Positions 33,796 through 43,218 are shown, numbered from the stretch's first letter. The stretch is 52,773 nt of DNA from Bacteroidota bacterium (GCA_023434025.1 JAEYTL010000017.1:1-52773); one strand, 5' to 3'. Notes: generated by a model from the letters alone, not told the origin. Numbers and translations: made by a program.

Positions 33796-36072
33796 ATGGA
33801 AATTACAAACGATGCACGCCAGGTTCTGCAATTTATCAATCAAACACAACGATCCGTTTTTCTGACCGGAAAAGCCGGAACGGGAAAAACCACTTTACTG
33901 CGGAAAATTATTCAAACCACACACAAAAACACAGTGGTTGTTGCTCCCACAGGAATAGCTGCCCTTAATGCGGGCGGAGTAACCATTCACTCGATGTTTC
34001 AACTGCCATTTGGCGGGTTCATACCCGAATATGCCGCCGGCTCAAGCATTTCTGAATACCAGAAATTTGAAACAAAAAACACCTTGGTTAAACATTTCAG
34101 AATGAGCGGTCAAAAGAAAACAGTTCTGCTTAATATGGAACTGCTGATTATTGACGAAGTCAGTATGTTGCGGGCCGATTTGCTGGATGCCATTGATTTT
34201 ATGCTGCGTAAAGTCCGCCGGAGAGATACACCTTTTGGCGGTGTACAAGTGCTTTTTATAGGCGATTTATTACAATTGCCGCCGGTTATAAGAAATGATG
34301 AATGGAATGTCTTACGCAATTATTACCGTGGAATTTTCTTTTTTAATGCAAAAGTTATTCAGGAAACACCCCCTTTATACATTGAATTATCAAAGATTTT
34401 TCGTCAAACCGATGAACGTTTTATTTCGGTTTTAAACAACCTTCGCAACAACACCATCACACAACAGGATATGGTGGTTTTAAACGATTTTGTAAAACCT
34501 GATTTTGACAGCAAAGCAAACAAAGGATACATAACATTAACCACTCATAATGCAAAGGCCGATTTGATTAATGCAGAGTCGTTAGAAGAATTAGAAGGAA
34601 AATGTTACCGTTATAAACCTGAAGTTGTCGGTGATTTTCCGGAAAAAATTTATCCGGTCGAGGAGGTTTTACAACTGAAGGTAGGTGCTCAGATTATGTT
34701 TATCAAAAACGATTTATCGCCCGAAAAAAATTACTTCAACGGAAAAATGGGCTTCATAAAGTCGTTATCCGAAGCCGAAATAATTGTTTATTTTCCCGAA
34801 GAGCATAAAACCATCGAAGTAGAAAAATACGAGTGGAAAAATATCCGCTATTCCGTTAACGAAAACACCAAAGAAATTGACGAAGAAACCCTGGGCACAT
34901 TTGTGCATTATCCGATAAAACTGGCCTGGGCAATCACAGTACACAAAAGCCAGGGTTTAACCTTTGATAAAGCCGTTTTAGATGTTTCTCAGGTTTTTTT
35001 GCCTGGTCAGGCCTATGTGGCACTTTCCCGGTTGCGTTCGTTAGCAGGGCTGGTTTTATTGAAACCGATTCAAATGAACGGTATTTCCAATGACCAGGAG
35101 GTAATGCAATATGCTGAAAATAAGGCAGATGAAGAAACAATCGTTGATACTTTGCAAAAGGAAACACAACGTTTTGTTCTTCAATATATTAAAAACAGTT
35201 TCGATTGGGAAGAGCTTTCCCAACAGTGGCGAAATCATCGGTTTAGTTATCATACTGATGCCGAAAAATCAGAAAAAACCAAACACAGCAAATGGGCAGA
35301 AACATTAGAAGAAAAAATAGCGTTATTACAAGATCCTTCCAAAAAATTTAGAATGCAACTCGATAAATTGTTTTATGCAGACGATGTAAACCTTATTTTT
35401 ATTGAAGAAAGAATTAAAGCAGCCAAAGCATATTTTTTTCCTAGATTGAATGATATTTTGTCTGATTTATTGTTAAAAATGGAAGAAGTTAAACGGAAAA
35501 AGCGTGTAAAAGAATTCTACAATGAGTTGAATGATTTGGAAGAAAACACCACCAAGACTATTTTACAATTATTCAAGGCTGTAAAAATGGTAGAAGTTTT
35601 AGCAGAAGGAAAAGAAATCAACAAAGAAAATTTGTCTTCGGAAGAAATTCAAAACTACAGGAGCAAACTGGTGCAAACGGTTCAGGAACACTTCAAATCC
35701 ATCAGAAATACGCTGATAGAAGAGGAGGAAGAAGCAGATTTTGACCCGTATCAATACCTTCCCAAAAAGAAAAAAACAAAAGAACCAAAGAAGTCTACCG
35801 TTCAAGAAACGTATGAACTTTGGCAGCAGAATAATTCAATACAGGAAATTGCAAAAATCAGAGTACTGACACCACAAACGATTCAAGGCCATTTAGCCAA
35901 GCTGATTGAAGCCAAAACCATTTTGATAACCGATGTATTGCCGGAAGACAAAATAAAGGAATTAGCGGCCGCATTTGAAGGCTATAGAGAAGAATCATTA
36001 AATACTTTAAAAGAACAAGTAGGCGAGCAGTTTACCTGGGGAGAATTACGGTTGTTTAAGGCAAGCTTGTAA
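33796..36072 (+). CDS. Pif1-like DNA helicase with C-terminal helix-turn-helix
   Basis: The 758-residue protein is a superfamily 1 helicase of the Pif1/RecD-like group. It has Walker A GKAGTGKT (25-32), Walker B DEVSM (120-124) and later the conserved AWAITVHKSQGLTFD motif (about 375-389) followed by FLPGQAYVALSRLRSL (about 398-413). The C-terminal part (about 660-750) reads as a helix-turn-helix domain of the HTH_40 kind (ETYELWQQNNSIQEIAKIRVLTPQTIQGHLAKL). Such bacterial proteins are likely involved in replication fork or repair processes, possibly at DNA structures. It is convergent with the DoxX gene with only 17 bp between. Confidence 0.88.
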   Translation: MEITNDARQVLQFINQTQRSVFLTGKAGTGKTTLLRKIIQTTHKNTVVVAPTGIAALNAGGVTIHSMFQLPFGGFIPEYAAGSSISEYQKFETKNTLVKHFRMSGQKKTVLLNMELLIIDEVSMLRADLLDAIDFMLRKVRRRDTPFGGVQVLFIGDLLQLPPVIRNDEWNVLRNYYRGIFFFNAKVIQETPPLYIELSKIFRQTDERFISVLNNLRNNTITQQDMVVLNDFVKPDFDSKANKGYITLTTHNAKADLINAESLEELEGKCYRYKPEVVGDFPEKIYPVEEVLQLKVGAQIMFIKNDLSPEKNYFNGKMGFIKSLSEAEIIVYFPEEHKTIEVEKYEWKNIRYSVNENTKEIDEETLGTFVHYPIKLAWAITVHKSQGLTFDKAVLDVSQVFLPGQAYVALSRLRSLAGLVLLKPIQMNGISNDQEVMQYAENKADEETIVDTLQKETQRFVLQYIKNSFDWEELSQQWRNHRFSYHTDAEKSEKTKHSKWAETLEEKIALLQDPSKKFRMQLDKLFYADDVNLIFIEERIKAAKAYFFPRLNDILSDLLLKMEEVKRKKRVKEFYNELNDLEENTTKTILQLFKAVKMVEVLAEGKEINKENLSSEEIQNYRSKLVQTVQEHFKSIRNTLIEEEEEADFDPYQYLPKKKKTKEPKKSTVQETYELWQQNNSIQEIAKIRVLTPQTIQGHLAKLIEAKTILITDVLPEDKIKELAAAFEGYREESLNTLKEQVGEQFTWGELRLFKASL

Positions 36073-36089
36073 TGCTGTTAAAGAATATA

Positions 36090-36473
36090 CTAATTCAACC
36101 AATACACCGCCAGAACAGCCGGAATAAAGTAAATCACAATCGTTCTGGCACCGTCATAATCCTTAGCCAGTCGTTGACCGAAAAGCAAAAAGACGAGTGT
36201 TATACAACTCATCACAGCGGCATAAAAGCCGTAATCACGGTTGCCGTTATAAAGCAGCTGTACCATGCCGGCAATCGCTAAAACGCTTGTACACAATTCG
36301 AGAAACAAAACAAAAGCCAGGGCTTGTGGAACCATGTTTTTGATTACCGTGTTTGAAAAATGGGCTTTTAGCCAGGCTAAATTATCTTTCCAGTAAAACA
36401 ATTTATCATAACCGGATTGCAAAAAAGTAACAGTCAAAAGCAACAGAATCAGAAAAGAGGCGGGATTGTTCAT
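36090..36473 (-). CDS. DoxX-like membrane protein
   Basis: The 127-residue protein has four predicted membrane helices (about 5-22, 47-70, 77-98, 110-126) with the DoxX features LQSGYDKLFYW near the first loop and QRLAKDYDGA in the last loop. DoxX-type proteins are small membrane proteins linked in other bacteria to quinones or redox stress; the precise role here is unknown. The gene lies 4 bp after holB on the same strand, so it is probably in the holB operon. Confidence 0.75.
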   Translation of the reverse strand: MNNPASFLILLLLTVTFLQSGYDKLFYWKDNLAWLKAHFSNTVIKNMVPQALAFVLFLELCTSVLAIAGMVQLLYNGNRDYGFYAAVMSCITLVFLLFGQRLAKDYDGARTIVIYFIPAVLAVYWLN

Positions 36474-36477
36474 GCGT

Positions 36478-37626
36478 TTATTTTTTATGAATTAAGCGGG
36501 TCAATTTAATCGATAAATCAGTTAAAATAATCTTCGCATTGCCATTGCGTTCAATATGATACATGGCATCGTTGAGTTCTTTATAAATGGTCAGGATATT
36601 ATTTCCGTTTACAAACGGAGCAAAATTTTCGAGTTTAAATTTCTCAACCTTTGGCTCCAGATAAACCAACGAGGTTGCCTGGTAATTCAGTAACAATGCC
36701 TGACGGAACATTTCAATACAAAAAAGCAGGAATTTCTTTTGCGTTTCGCGGCCGAGTTTGGCAATTTCTTCGCTCCAGGCAATTAACTCCTGAATAGCGG
36801 ATGCATTTCCTTTGGCTTTAAAAGCAGCACGAACCCAAAGTACAAACCATTGTTCAAACGGCAGATCTTCGTTATCGTCGCTCAGTAATTTGAGTGCTTT
36901 ATTGTAGTTACCCTGAGCCTGATGCGCAATTTTTGTGGCAGTTTTGGGGTCAAGTTGCTGTCTTTCAATCAAGGCTTCGGTAAGCACACTTTCCGGTAAC
37001 CCGTTAAAGTCAAGAACCTGACAGCGGGAACGAATGGTCTGAATCAGATCCTCTTCTTTCTCCGTAATCAGGATAAAAACAGTTTTATCGGTTGGTTCTT
37101 CTAAAATTTTCAGCAATTTATTCGATGCCGCAATGTTCATTTTATCGGCCATCCAGACAATCATTACTTTATAACCGCCTTCATATGATTTCAGTGAAAG
37201 TGTTTTCACAATTTCCTGAGCATCATCTACACGAATTTCCCCTTGTTTGTTTTCAACGCCCAGAATTTTAAACCAATCAAATAATCCGCCATAAATGTTT
37301 TCGGCCAAAAAGCTTCTCCAGTCCTGAATAAAATCAATACTTTTCGGCTTCGATTTAACCTCATCCGTTGTAACGGTAGGATAAATAAAATGTAAATCCG
37401 GATGAGCAAAGTGCTGGAATTTAAGATTGCAGGCTTCGTTTCCGCCTGTATTTTCATTTCCCGTATTGCTGCACAAAAGATACTGAGCATAAGCAATGGC
37501 CATGGCCAGTGTTCCGGAACCTTCCGGGCCAACAAAAAGCTGGGCGTGCGGAATCCTTCCCAATTGTACACTGCGGGTTAAGTGATTTTTAATGTGTTCC
37601 TGACCTAAAATTTGTGAAAATTGCAT
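36478..37626 (-). CDS. holB: DNA polymerase III subunit delta prime
   Basis: Delta prime is part of the clamp loader that places the sliding clamp on DNA. The 382-residue protein has an AAA+-like module with a degenerate Walker A (GPEGSGT, about 33-39) and an SRC motif (SRCQVL, about 212-217), as in clamp-loader subunits. The KLLKILEEP segment (about 181-189) is typical. It starts 4 nt after a good -7 box at 37631-37638 and is followed by the DoxX gene 4 bp later. A rather AT-rich intergenic region separates it from the divergent gene at 38041. Confidence 0.9.
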   Translation of the reverse strand: MQFSQILGQEHIKNHLTRSVQLGRIPHAQLFVGPEGSGTLAMAIAYAQYLLCSNTGNENTGGNEACNLKFQHFAHPDLHFIYPTVTTDEVKSKPKSIDFIQDWRSFLAENIYGGLFDWFKILGVENKQGEIRVDDAQEIVKTLSLKSYEGGYKVMIVWMADKMNIAASNKLLKILEEPTDKTVFILITEKEEDLIQTIRSRCQVLDFNGLPESVLTEALIERQQLDPKTATKIAHQAQGNYNKALKLLSDDNEDLPFEQWFVLWVRAAFKAKGNASAIQELIAWSEEIAKLGRETQKKFLLFCIEMFRQALLLNYQATSLVYLEPKVEKFKLENFAPFVNGNNILTIYKELNDAMYHIERNGNAKIILTDLSIKLTRLIHKK

Positions 37627-37630
37627 AAAG

Positions 37631-37638
37631 CAAATATA
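37631..37638 (-). promoter_or_regulatory. Promoter -7 box for holB
   Basis: The minus strand reads TATATTTG, matching TAnnTTTG, only 4 nt before the holB ATG, which would give a very short leader. The -33 element is weak. Confidence 0.45.
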
Positions 37639-37959
37639 ATTGATTTTTTTTGCCGATAAACGGGTTTACGCTTTTGTTGCAGAAATTGAATTTTTAACTA
37701 AATCAAATGTATTGTGTGTAATCCGTACTATTTTGTGGTGAGGGATTGAACAACTGCACAAGCATGGTAAAAATGCTCAATCCTCAGGTTTAAATTGCGA
37801 TAAATTTCTACCCTTTAAGCGAAACAACTTTCAAAAAAGGAATAATAAAAGATGCCGCTGTGCAGTTAAAATTACGGCTATTGAATCACACCCGACGGAT
37901 AAAATCAAGTTAAAATTCTTTGTTTGTCTGAAAAAAGGAACCATTTTTGGCACTTTAAT

Positions 37960-37981
37960 CGATAAAATATGCATTTTATCG
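37960..37981. promoter_or_regulatory. Operator-like palindrome before the SprB-head/SPOR gene
   Basis: CGATAAAAT (37960-37968) and its reverse complement ATTTTATCG (37973-37981) flank the centre ATGC. The 9-bp arms place the site over the -33 region of the predicted promoter whose -7 box is at 37993-38000. It has no T run and is unlike a terminator, so a regulator-binding site is the simplest reading. Confidence 0.5.
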
Positions 37982-37992
37982 TGAGGCTTTAG

Positions 37993-38000
37993 TACCTTTG
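37993..38000 (+). promoter_or_regulatory. Promoter -7 box for the SprB-head/SPOR gene
   Basis: TACCTTTG matches TAnnTTTG exactly, 40 nt before the ATG. The expected -33 region overlaps the palindrome at 37960-37981. Confidence 0.5.
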
Positions 38001-38040
38001 AACCCAAATAGTAGTCCCAAATCGAATTGCTCCAAATCAA

Positions 38041-39870
38041 ATGAGTGAATTTATGAATCGAATAGGATATAAAAATTTATGCTTACTACTTTTTTTTATA
38101 TCTGTTAATTGGTGTCATGCACAAATGGCCGTACCTTTTAAAGAGCGATACAAAGCGAATATAAAAGGAGACATGACTATTATTGCCAATTCTATTCTCA
38201 ACCGTATTGATAAAAAGCACACACCCAACGATCCCTATAACGATCAAAGCATCGATGCAATTACCAACGATGAAATCGATATGGAATACATTGATATTGA
38301 TACCGATAAGCAAACCTTTTCCTCCAGCAGTGCCGCATTATTTCAAAAAAATGAAGCTTCTAAAAAAATTGTGTATGCCGGATTATACTGGTCGGCCACT
38401 TACAAATATGAAAGCGGTTATAAAAAGGGAGAAGATAAGTTTGTGGCTTTTGATAAAACAAGGGAATCATTTGAAACGGTTTTGGTAAAATTCCCCCATA
38501 AAAATGACTACACCCCCATAAAAGGGGATGTTATTTTTGACGGTTTAAAAGACAAAAAGTTCAAGGATGCGGCTCCTTATGCGGTTTATGCTGATATTAC
38601 AGAACATGTTACAGCCCTTGAAAATCCGTTCGGGTTTTACACTGTAGCCAATATCCGGGCTACACAGGGAACACTTATTGGCGGATCAGCAGCAGGGTGG
38701 ACCATGATTTTTGTATATGAAGATGACTCAATGAGTGAGAAATTTATTGCCACACATGACGGTTTTGCCGGAGCATCCAGTGAAATTGTAAATGTGGTTT
38801 TCACCGGGTTTAAAACCCTGCCGGAAGGAAATGTTCAGGTAAAACTGGCCGGAGCTGCTTTGGAAGGTGATTTTAAGGTAGATGGCGATTTGCTGATGTT
38901 CGGCTCATTGAAAAACAAAGATTTTACAAACGTTAAAACGATTACACGACGATACAGTAATTTTTTTGACAGTTCCATTACCCTTGAAGACGAACATTTT
39001 AAATACCGTATTCCGGATAGTAAAAATACCTTGGGTTACGATGCTTTTTTAACCACATTGCCTAATTATAACAACCGTTTTATCGGCAATAATGTTGAGG
39101 AGGCTACAGTACGGTTCAAATCTTCCGGAGATGTTTTTTACCTTTTTTTCAGTGCAATGGCCATTGAAACAAAACCACCCCTTGAAACCCGGGAAGATAA
39201 TACCAAATTGGTTTTTAAGGACAATGAATTCAAATTGGTTGACAAAGCCACCAAACAGGAAGTTGCCCAAAATCCAACAAAAGACGTAACATCTTCCGGT
39301 TCACTGGCTCAAAAAACAAAAGAAGTTTCAGTCTTGCCGGCAGAACAAACCGTAAAAATGACGGAGATTAAAGAAGAGAAACAGGAGAATCGTTCAATAG
39401 GGCCAAAACCGGAGGTTCATAAGGATCTTTCGGCATCGGAAACTAAAAAGGAAACCGTCACCAAACCGGCAGAAGTAAAAACGATACCCGATGCTAAACC
39501 CGAAGTTTCTTCAGCCGTTAAAAAGCCCGAAGTGAAGCTGCCATCAAATCCCGCTGTTGTTCAGACGCTTGAGCCGGAAAAAGAGAAAGGAAAAGAGCAG
39601 ATAGAGACATTAAACGATATTGATTCCCCCAAAGGCTATTACCTGGTAGTTAATGTGTTTAATGAAAGAGTCAATGCCGCACGATTTATGAAAAGCCTGA
39701 GAGACAGAGGACTGAATCCAAATTATTTTACCAACCCGGTCAATAACTATATGTACGTGTATTTGGGCTATGTTACCTCCAGACTAGAGGCAGATAAACT
39801 TTTAGAAAACAAACTGAATAATTTATATGACGAAGAAATGTGGATTCTGGCCATAAACATGAACAAATAA
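38041..39870 (+). CDS. SprB-head and SPOR-tail fusion protein, unknown function
   Basis: The 609-residue protein starts with a signal peptide, probably from the inner ATG at 38053 (MNRIGYKNLCLLLFFISVNWCHAQ). Residues 29-380 match the head of the giant adhesin (29-380 there) almost position for position. Shared stretches include KGDMT.I.N.I.NR, TPNDPYN, YIDID.D..TFSSSSA.L, KIVYAGLYWSATY, YTVANIRATQG, DGFAG, LA.AALEGD and NTLGYD. A Pro/Lys/Glu-rich linker follows (about 385-525), then a SPOR-like domain (526-609) matching the tail of the SprD-like protein at 13026-13268. It has no repeats and no T9SS sorting domain, so it should stay in the periplasm, perhaps bound to peptidoglycan. It has its own promoter with an operator-like palindrome and is followed by pgk. 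It might compete with or guide the adhesin head during export; that is inference. Confidence 0.8.
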   Translation: MSEFMNRIGYKNLCLLLFFISVNWCHAQMAVPFKERYKANIKGDMTIIANSILNRIDKKHTPNDPYNDQSIDAITNDEIDMEYIDIDTDKQTFSSSSAALFQKNEASKKIVYAGLYWSATYKYESGYKKGEDKFVAFDKTRESFETVLVKFPHKNDYTPIKGDVIFDGLKDKKFKDAAPYAVYADITEHVTALENPFGFYTVANIRATQGTLIGGSAAGWTMIFVYEDDSMSEKFIATHDGFAGASSEIVNVVFTGFKTLPEGNVQVKLAGAALEGDFKVDGDLLMFGSLKNKDFTNVKTITRRYSNFFDSSITLEDEHFKYRIPDSKNTLGYDAFLTTLPNYNNRFIGNNVEEATVRFKSSGDVFYLFFSAMAIETKPPLETREDNTKLVFKDNEFKLVDKATKQEVAQNPTKDVTSSGSLAQKTKEVSVLPAEQTVKMTEIKEEKQENRSIGPKPEVHKDLSASETKKETVTKPAEVKTIPDAKPEVSSAVKKPEVKLPSNPAVVQTLEPEKEKGKEQIETLNDIDSPKGYYLVVNVFNERVNAARFMKSLRDRGLNPNYFTNPVNNYMYVYLGYVTSRLEADKLLENKLNNLYDEEMWILAINMNK

Positions 39871-39913
39871 TTGAAACATGATTATAATCAGGTTAATTTA
39901 AGCACTAAAATTT

Positions 39914-39921
39914 TATATTTG
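39914..39921 (+). promoter_or_regulatory. Promoter -7 box for pgk
   Basis: TATATTTG matches TAnnTTTG exactly, 35 nt before the pgk ATG. The -33 region is weak. Confidence 0.45.
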
Positions 39922-39956
39922 TCTTTCGCTATTAAAAAAATAAAAACGATAAAACC

Positions 39957-41144
39957 ATGAAAACCTTGTTTGACTTCAATTTTAAAAATAAAAAGGCCCT
40001 AATCCGGGTAGATTTTAACGTACCGTTAGATGAAAACTTCAAAGTAACCGATGCTAACCGAATTGAAGCGGCAAAACCCACAATCGATAAAATTTTAGCC
40101 GATGGCGGAAGTGTGATCCTGATGTCGCATTTAGGAAGACCAAAAGGTGTTGAAGAAAAATACTCACTCAAACATATTGTTTCAAAAACGGAAGAAGTTT
40201 TAGGTGTTCCTGTAAAATTTGCGGCTGATTGCATAGGAAGCGTAGCCGAAAAAGCAGCGGCTGACCTGCAGCCGGGCGAAGTTTTGTTGCTTGAAAACCT
40301 TCGTTTTTACAAAGAAGAAGAAGCCGGTGATGTGGATTTTTCAAAAAAATTAGCTTCTTTGGGCGACATTTATGTAAATGATGCGTTTGGAACAGCACAC
40401 AGAGCACATGCATCCACAACCATCATTGCTCAGTTCTTCCCGAATGATAAATGTTTCGGCACGCTGTTGGCCAAAGAAATAGAGAGTTTAAATAAGGTTT
40501 TAAAGGATAGTGAAAGACCGGTAACGGCTGTTTTGGGCGGGTCTAAAGTATCTTCAAAAATAACGGTTATCGAGAACATTTTAGACAAAGTTGACCATAT
40601 GATTATTGGAGGCGGAATGACGTTTACCTTTGTAAAAGCATTGGGCGGAAACGTTGGAAACTCAATCTGTGAAGACGATAAATTACAACTGGCCTTAGAC
40701 ATTTTGCATTTAGCGAAAGAAAAAAATGTACACATTCACATTCCGGTTGATGTGGTGGCGGCCGATGCTTTTTCTAACGATGCCAATACGCAGGTAGTTG
40801 ATGTTCGTTCAATTCCGGAAGGATGGCAAGGGCTCGATGCCGGACCCAAATCGTTGGAAAACTTCAGGGAAGTAATCATGAATTCCAAAACAATTTTATG
40901 GAACGGGCCGCTGGGTGTTTTTGAGATGGAAACGTTTGCCAAAGGAACCATTACATTAGGAAATTATATAGCAGAATCTACTGCAAAGGGAGCTTTTTCG
41001 CTTGTGGGCGGGGGAGATTCTGTGGCGGCGGTAAAACAGTTCGGCTTAGAACCCAAAATGAGTTATGTGTCAACCGGAGGAGGAGCCATGTTAGAAATGC
41101 TGGAAGGAAGAACATTACCCGGAATTGCTGCCATTTTGAGTTAA
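39957..41144 (+). CDS. pgk: Phosphoglycerate kinase
   Basis: Pgk converts 1,3-bisphosphoglycerate and ADP to 3-phosphoglycerate and ATP in glycolysis and runs in reverse for sugar synthesis, in the cytosol. The 395-residue length is normal. Substrate and nucleotide motifs are all present: RVDFNVPLD (about 17-25), MSHLGRPKG (about 57-65), GDIYVNDAFGTAHRAHAS (about 136-153), VLGGSKVSSK, and the C-terminal SLVGGGDSVAAVKQFGL and STGGGAMLEMLEG. It is preceded by its own -7 box and followed by no clear terminator; the LysM gene has a separate -7 box. Confidence 0.97.
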   Translation: MKTLFDFNFKNKKALIRVDFNVPLDENFKVTDANRIEAAKPTIDKILADGGSVILMSHLGRPKGVEEKYSLKHIVSKTEEVLGVPVKFAADCIGSVAEKAAADLQPGEVLLLENLRFYKEEEAGDVDFSKKLASLGDIYVNDAFGTAHRAHASTTIIAQFFPNDKCFGTLLAKEIESLNKVLKDSERPVTAVLGGSKVSSKITVIENILDKVDHMIIGGGMTFTFVKALGGNVGNSICEDDKLQLALDILHLAKEKNVHIHIPVDVVAADAFSNDANTQVVDVRSIPEGWQGLDAGPKSLENFREVIMNSKTILWNGPLGVFEMETFAKGTITLGNYIAESTAKGAFSLVGGGDSVAAVKQFGLEPKMSYVSTGGGAMLEMLEGRTLPGIAAILS

Positions 41145-41191
41145 AAAGTTATTTTTAACAATAAAAAAACAATTTCTGTCGTTTATCTTAA

Positions 41192-41211
41192 TTATGTTTG
41201 TAAAAACATAA
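41192..41211. promoter_or_regulatory. Promoter -7 box within a palindrome, LysM transglycosylase gene
   Basis: TATGTTTG (41193-41200) matches TAnnTTTG, 44 nt before the ATG. It lies in a perfect inverted repeat, TTATGTTT (41192-41199) and AAACATAA (41204-41211), with a 4-nt loop. The palindrome has no T run, so it may be an operator over the -7 box or a leader hairpin. Confidence 0.45.
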
Positions 41212-41244
41212 CTTATTGACAAATAAAATATTAACAAATAAAGA

Positions 41245-43188
41245 ATGAATTTACGAAATACCACACTTCTCGTTGTTCTGTTTTCTGCAACCGCATTTTA
41301 CGCCCAAGACTCAACACTTGTGGAGGTACATGTGTCTGCAGAACCCAAATTATCCTATTTAGATTCTATTAAATCAACCTTTCAAAAGCACGACATTGCG
41401 GCATGTGTTGACGAGCGTTGGATGACGGAGTTGAGCAACCAGGATTTGTACAGCGAAATGATTGCGGACATCGAAAACACCAATATTGACCTGAAAGTTG
41501 ACTATGATTTGTCAACCGAATTGCTGAAAGAGAGATTAAAGGCATTGGATGCAAAATCGGCTTTTCATATTGAATACAATCCCGGTTTGGAAAATATTAT
41601 CAAACACTACCTTAAAAACAGAAAAAGATCGTATGAGCGGTTGATGGCCTTGTCACAGTATTATTTTCCCATTTTTGAAGAAGCTTTGGCAAAATATAAT
41701 GTGCCTTTGGAAATTAAATACCTGGCGGTAGTAGAATCTGCCCTGAACCCAAGAGCGGTTTCCAGAGCCGGAGCAACCGGATTGTGGCAGTTTATGTACG
41801 GAACCGGAAAACAGTATAACCTGGATATTACAACGTTTACGGATGAGCGAAGTGATTTGTTAAAAGCAACCGATGCCGCTTGTCAGTATATGGTGAATAT
41901 GTATAAAATCTTTGGCGACTGGGATCTGGTACTGGCTTCCTATAATGCCGGCCCGGGCAATGTGACCAAAGCAATCCGGCGTTCAGGCGGAAAGCAGAAT
42001 TACTGGAATATCAGACCGTATCTGCCCAAAGAAACACAAGGTTATGTACCGGCCTTTTTAGCAACAATGTATGTGTTTGAATTTCACAAAGAACACGGCA
42101 TCAAACCAGAAAAACCAATTGTAAACCACTTTGCGACGGATACCGTTATGGTAAAAAACAAAATGTCTTTCAAACAATTGTCTGACTTACTCGACATTCC
42201 GATGGATCAATTGCAGTTTTTAAACCCATCTTACAAAAGAGATTTTATTCCTTATCAGCAGGATAAAAAGCATTTTGTCCGTTTGCCATTAGATAAAGTG
42301 GCGGTGTTTACATCTAACGAAACAAAGATCTATGCCTATTGTGAACAGGATTTCAACAAGCGGGAAAAACCATTTTCTTCGCAGGAAATGTTAGCCTCTT
42401 CTGACGCCGGTATGGTTACAAAAACAAAATACCACAAAGTGAAAAGGGGTGAGTCGTTAGGATTAATTGCCCAGCGTAACGGAGTTTCTGTAAGCGAATT
42501 AAAACGTTGGAACGGATTAAAGTCCAACAACATCGTTCCCGGAAAAAGTTTAAAAATCATGACAGAGGAACGGGTAGCTGTTATGCCTAAAAAACCAATT
42601 GAAATTCAGCCTTCCAAAGCGGTGGTTGCAACAGATACAATAAAGGTGAAAGAAAGTAAAACAATTGAAAAAGCTTCGTTTCACGTTGTCGAAAAAGGTG
42701 AAAGTTTATTCAGCATTGCTCAAAAATATGAGGTAACCACTGAGGAATTAAAAGAGTGGAATAACTTGGAAAAGGAAACCATTCAACTCGGTTCAAAACT
42801 GATGGTGAGTGCCCTTGAAAAAGAAAAAACAGAAAGCCATATTGTTCAGGCAGGAGATAATTTAAGTTCCATTGCCAAAAAATACGGTGTTACAATTGAT
42901 GAATTGAAAGATTGGAACGAACTGGAAGATAATAACATTAAATTAGGCTCAACCATAAAAATTATTCTTCCTGCCGGAGAAGAAGTGGCGGTGGCCGAAG
43001 TAAAAACAAAAGTGCCGGAAAAACAATCACCTTACAAGTCAGAAAAAGTTTACATTGTGCAAAAAGGAGATTCATTATTCAGCATTTCTCAAAAAATTAA
43101 AGGTGTAACAGTGTCCGATTTAAAAAAATGGAACGGTATTAGCGGTAAAAATATTAAACCGGGAATGAAACTAAAAATCAGCGGATAA
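41245..43188 (+). CDS. LysM-containing lytic transglycosylase (MltD-like)
   Basis: The enzyme likely cleaves peptidoglycan glycan strands in the periplasm. The 647-residue protein has a signal peptide (cut near YAQ, about 20-21), a helical region, and an SLT-type catalytic domain with EIKYLAVVESALNPRAVSRAGATGLWQFM (Glu 164 as the likely catalytic residue) and ASYNAGPGNV (231-240). Four LysM domains follow (about 396-438, 479-521, 532-573, 603-645), each with GESLxxIAxxxxVxxxELKxWNxL; a degenerate one may precede them (about 300-350). This is the MltD organisation. The gene lies 30 bp before the DUF4837 lipoprotein gene. Confidence 0.9.
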   Translation: MNLRNTTLLVVLFSATAFYAQDSTLVEVHVSAEPKLSYLDSIKSTFQKHDIAACVDERWMTELSNQDLYSEMIADIENTNIDLKVDYDLSTELLKERLKALDAKSAFHIEYNPGLENIIKHYLKNRKRSYERLMALSQYYFPIFEEALAKYNVPLEIKYLAVVESALNPRAVSRAGATGLWQFMYGTGKQYNLDITTFTDERSDLLKATDAACQYMVNMYKIFGDWDLVLASYNAGPGNVTKAIRRSGGKQNYWNIRPYLPKETQGYVPAFLATMYVFEFHKEHGIKPEKPIVNHFATDTVMVKNKMSFKQLSDLLDIPMDQLQFLNPSYKRDFIPYQQDKKHFVRLPLDKVAVFTSNETKIYAYCEQDFNKREKPFSSQEMLASSDAGMVTKTKYHKVKRGESLGLIAQRNGVSVSELKRWNGLKSNNIVPGKSLKIMTEERVAVMPKKPIEIQPSKAVVATDTIKVKESKTIEKASFHVVEKGESLFSIAQKYEVTTEELKEWNNLEKETIQLGSKLMVSALEKEKTESHIVQAGDNLSSIAKKYGVTIDELKDWNELEDNNIKLGSTIKIILPAGEEVAVAEVKTKVPEKQSPYKSEKVYIVQKGDSLFSISQKIKGVTVSDLKKWNGISGKNIKPGMKLKISG

Positions 43189-43218
43189 ATCCGTTTCATT
43201 CCACCTGAAAACACCAGC

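Larger units (their letters stand above)
37627..38040. promoter_or_regulatory. Divergent intergenic region between holB and the SprB-head/SPOR gene
   Basis: The 414 bp hold the holB -7 box (37631-37638), the -7 box of the head/SPOR gene (37993-38000), a large palindrome just upstream of the latter (37960-37981), and a possible hairpin at 37743-37783 (GGATTGA pairing with TCAATCC, with an inner GCAT/ATGC pair). No real ORF is seen; a short minus-strand frame here has no recognisable protein. Confidence 0.5.
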
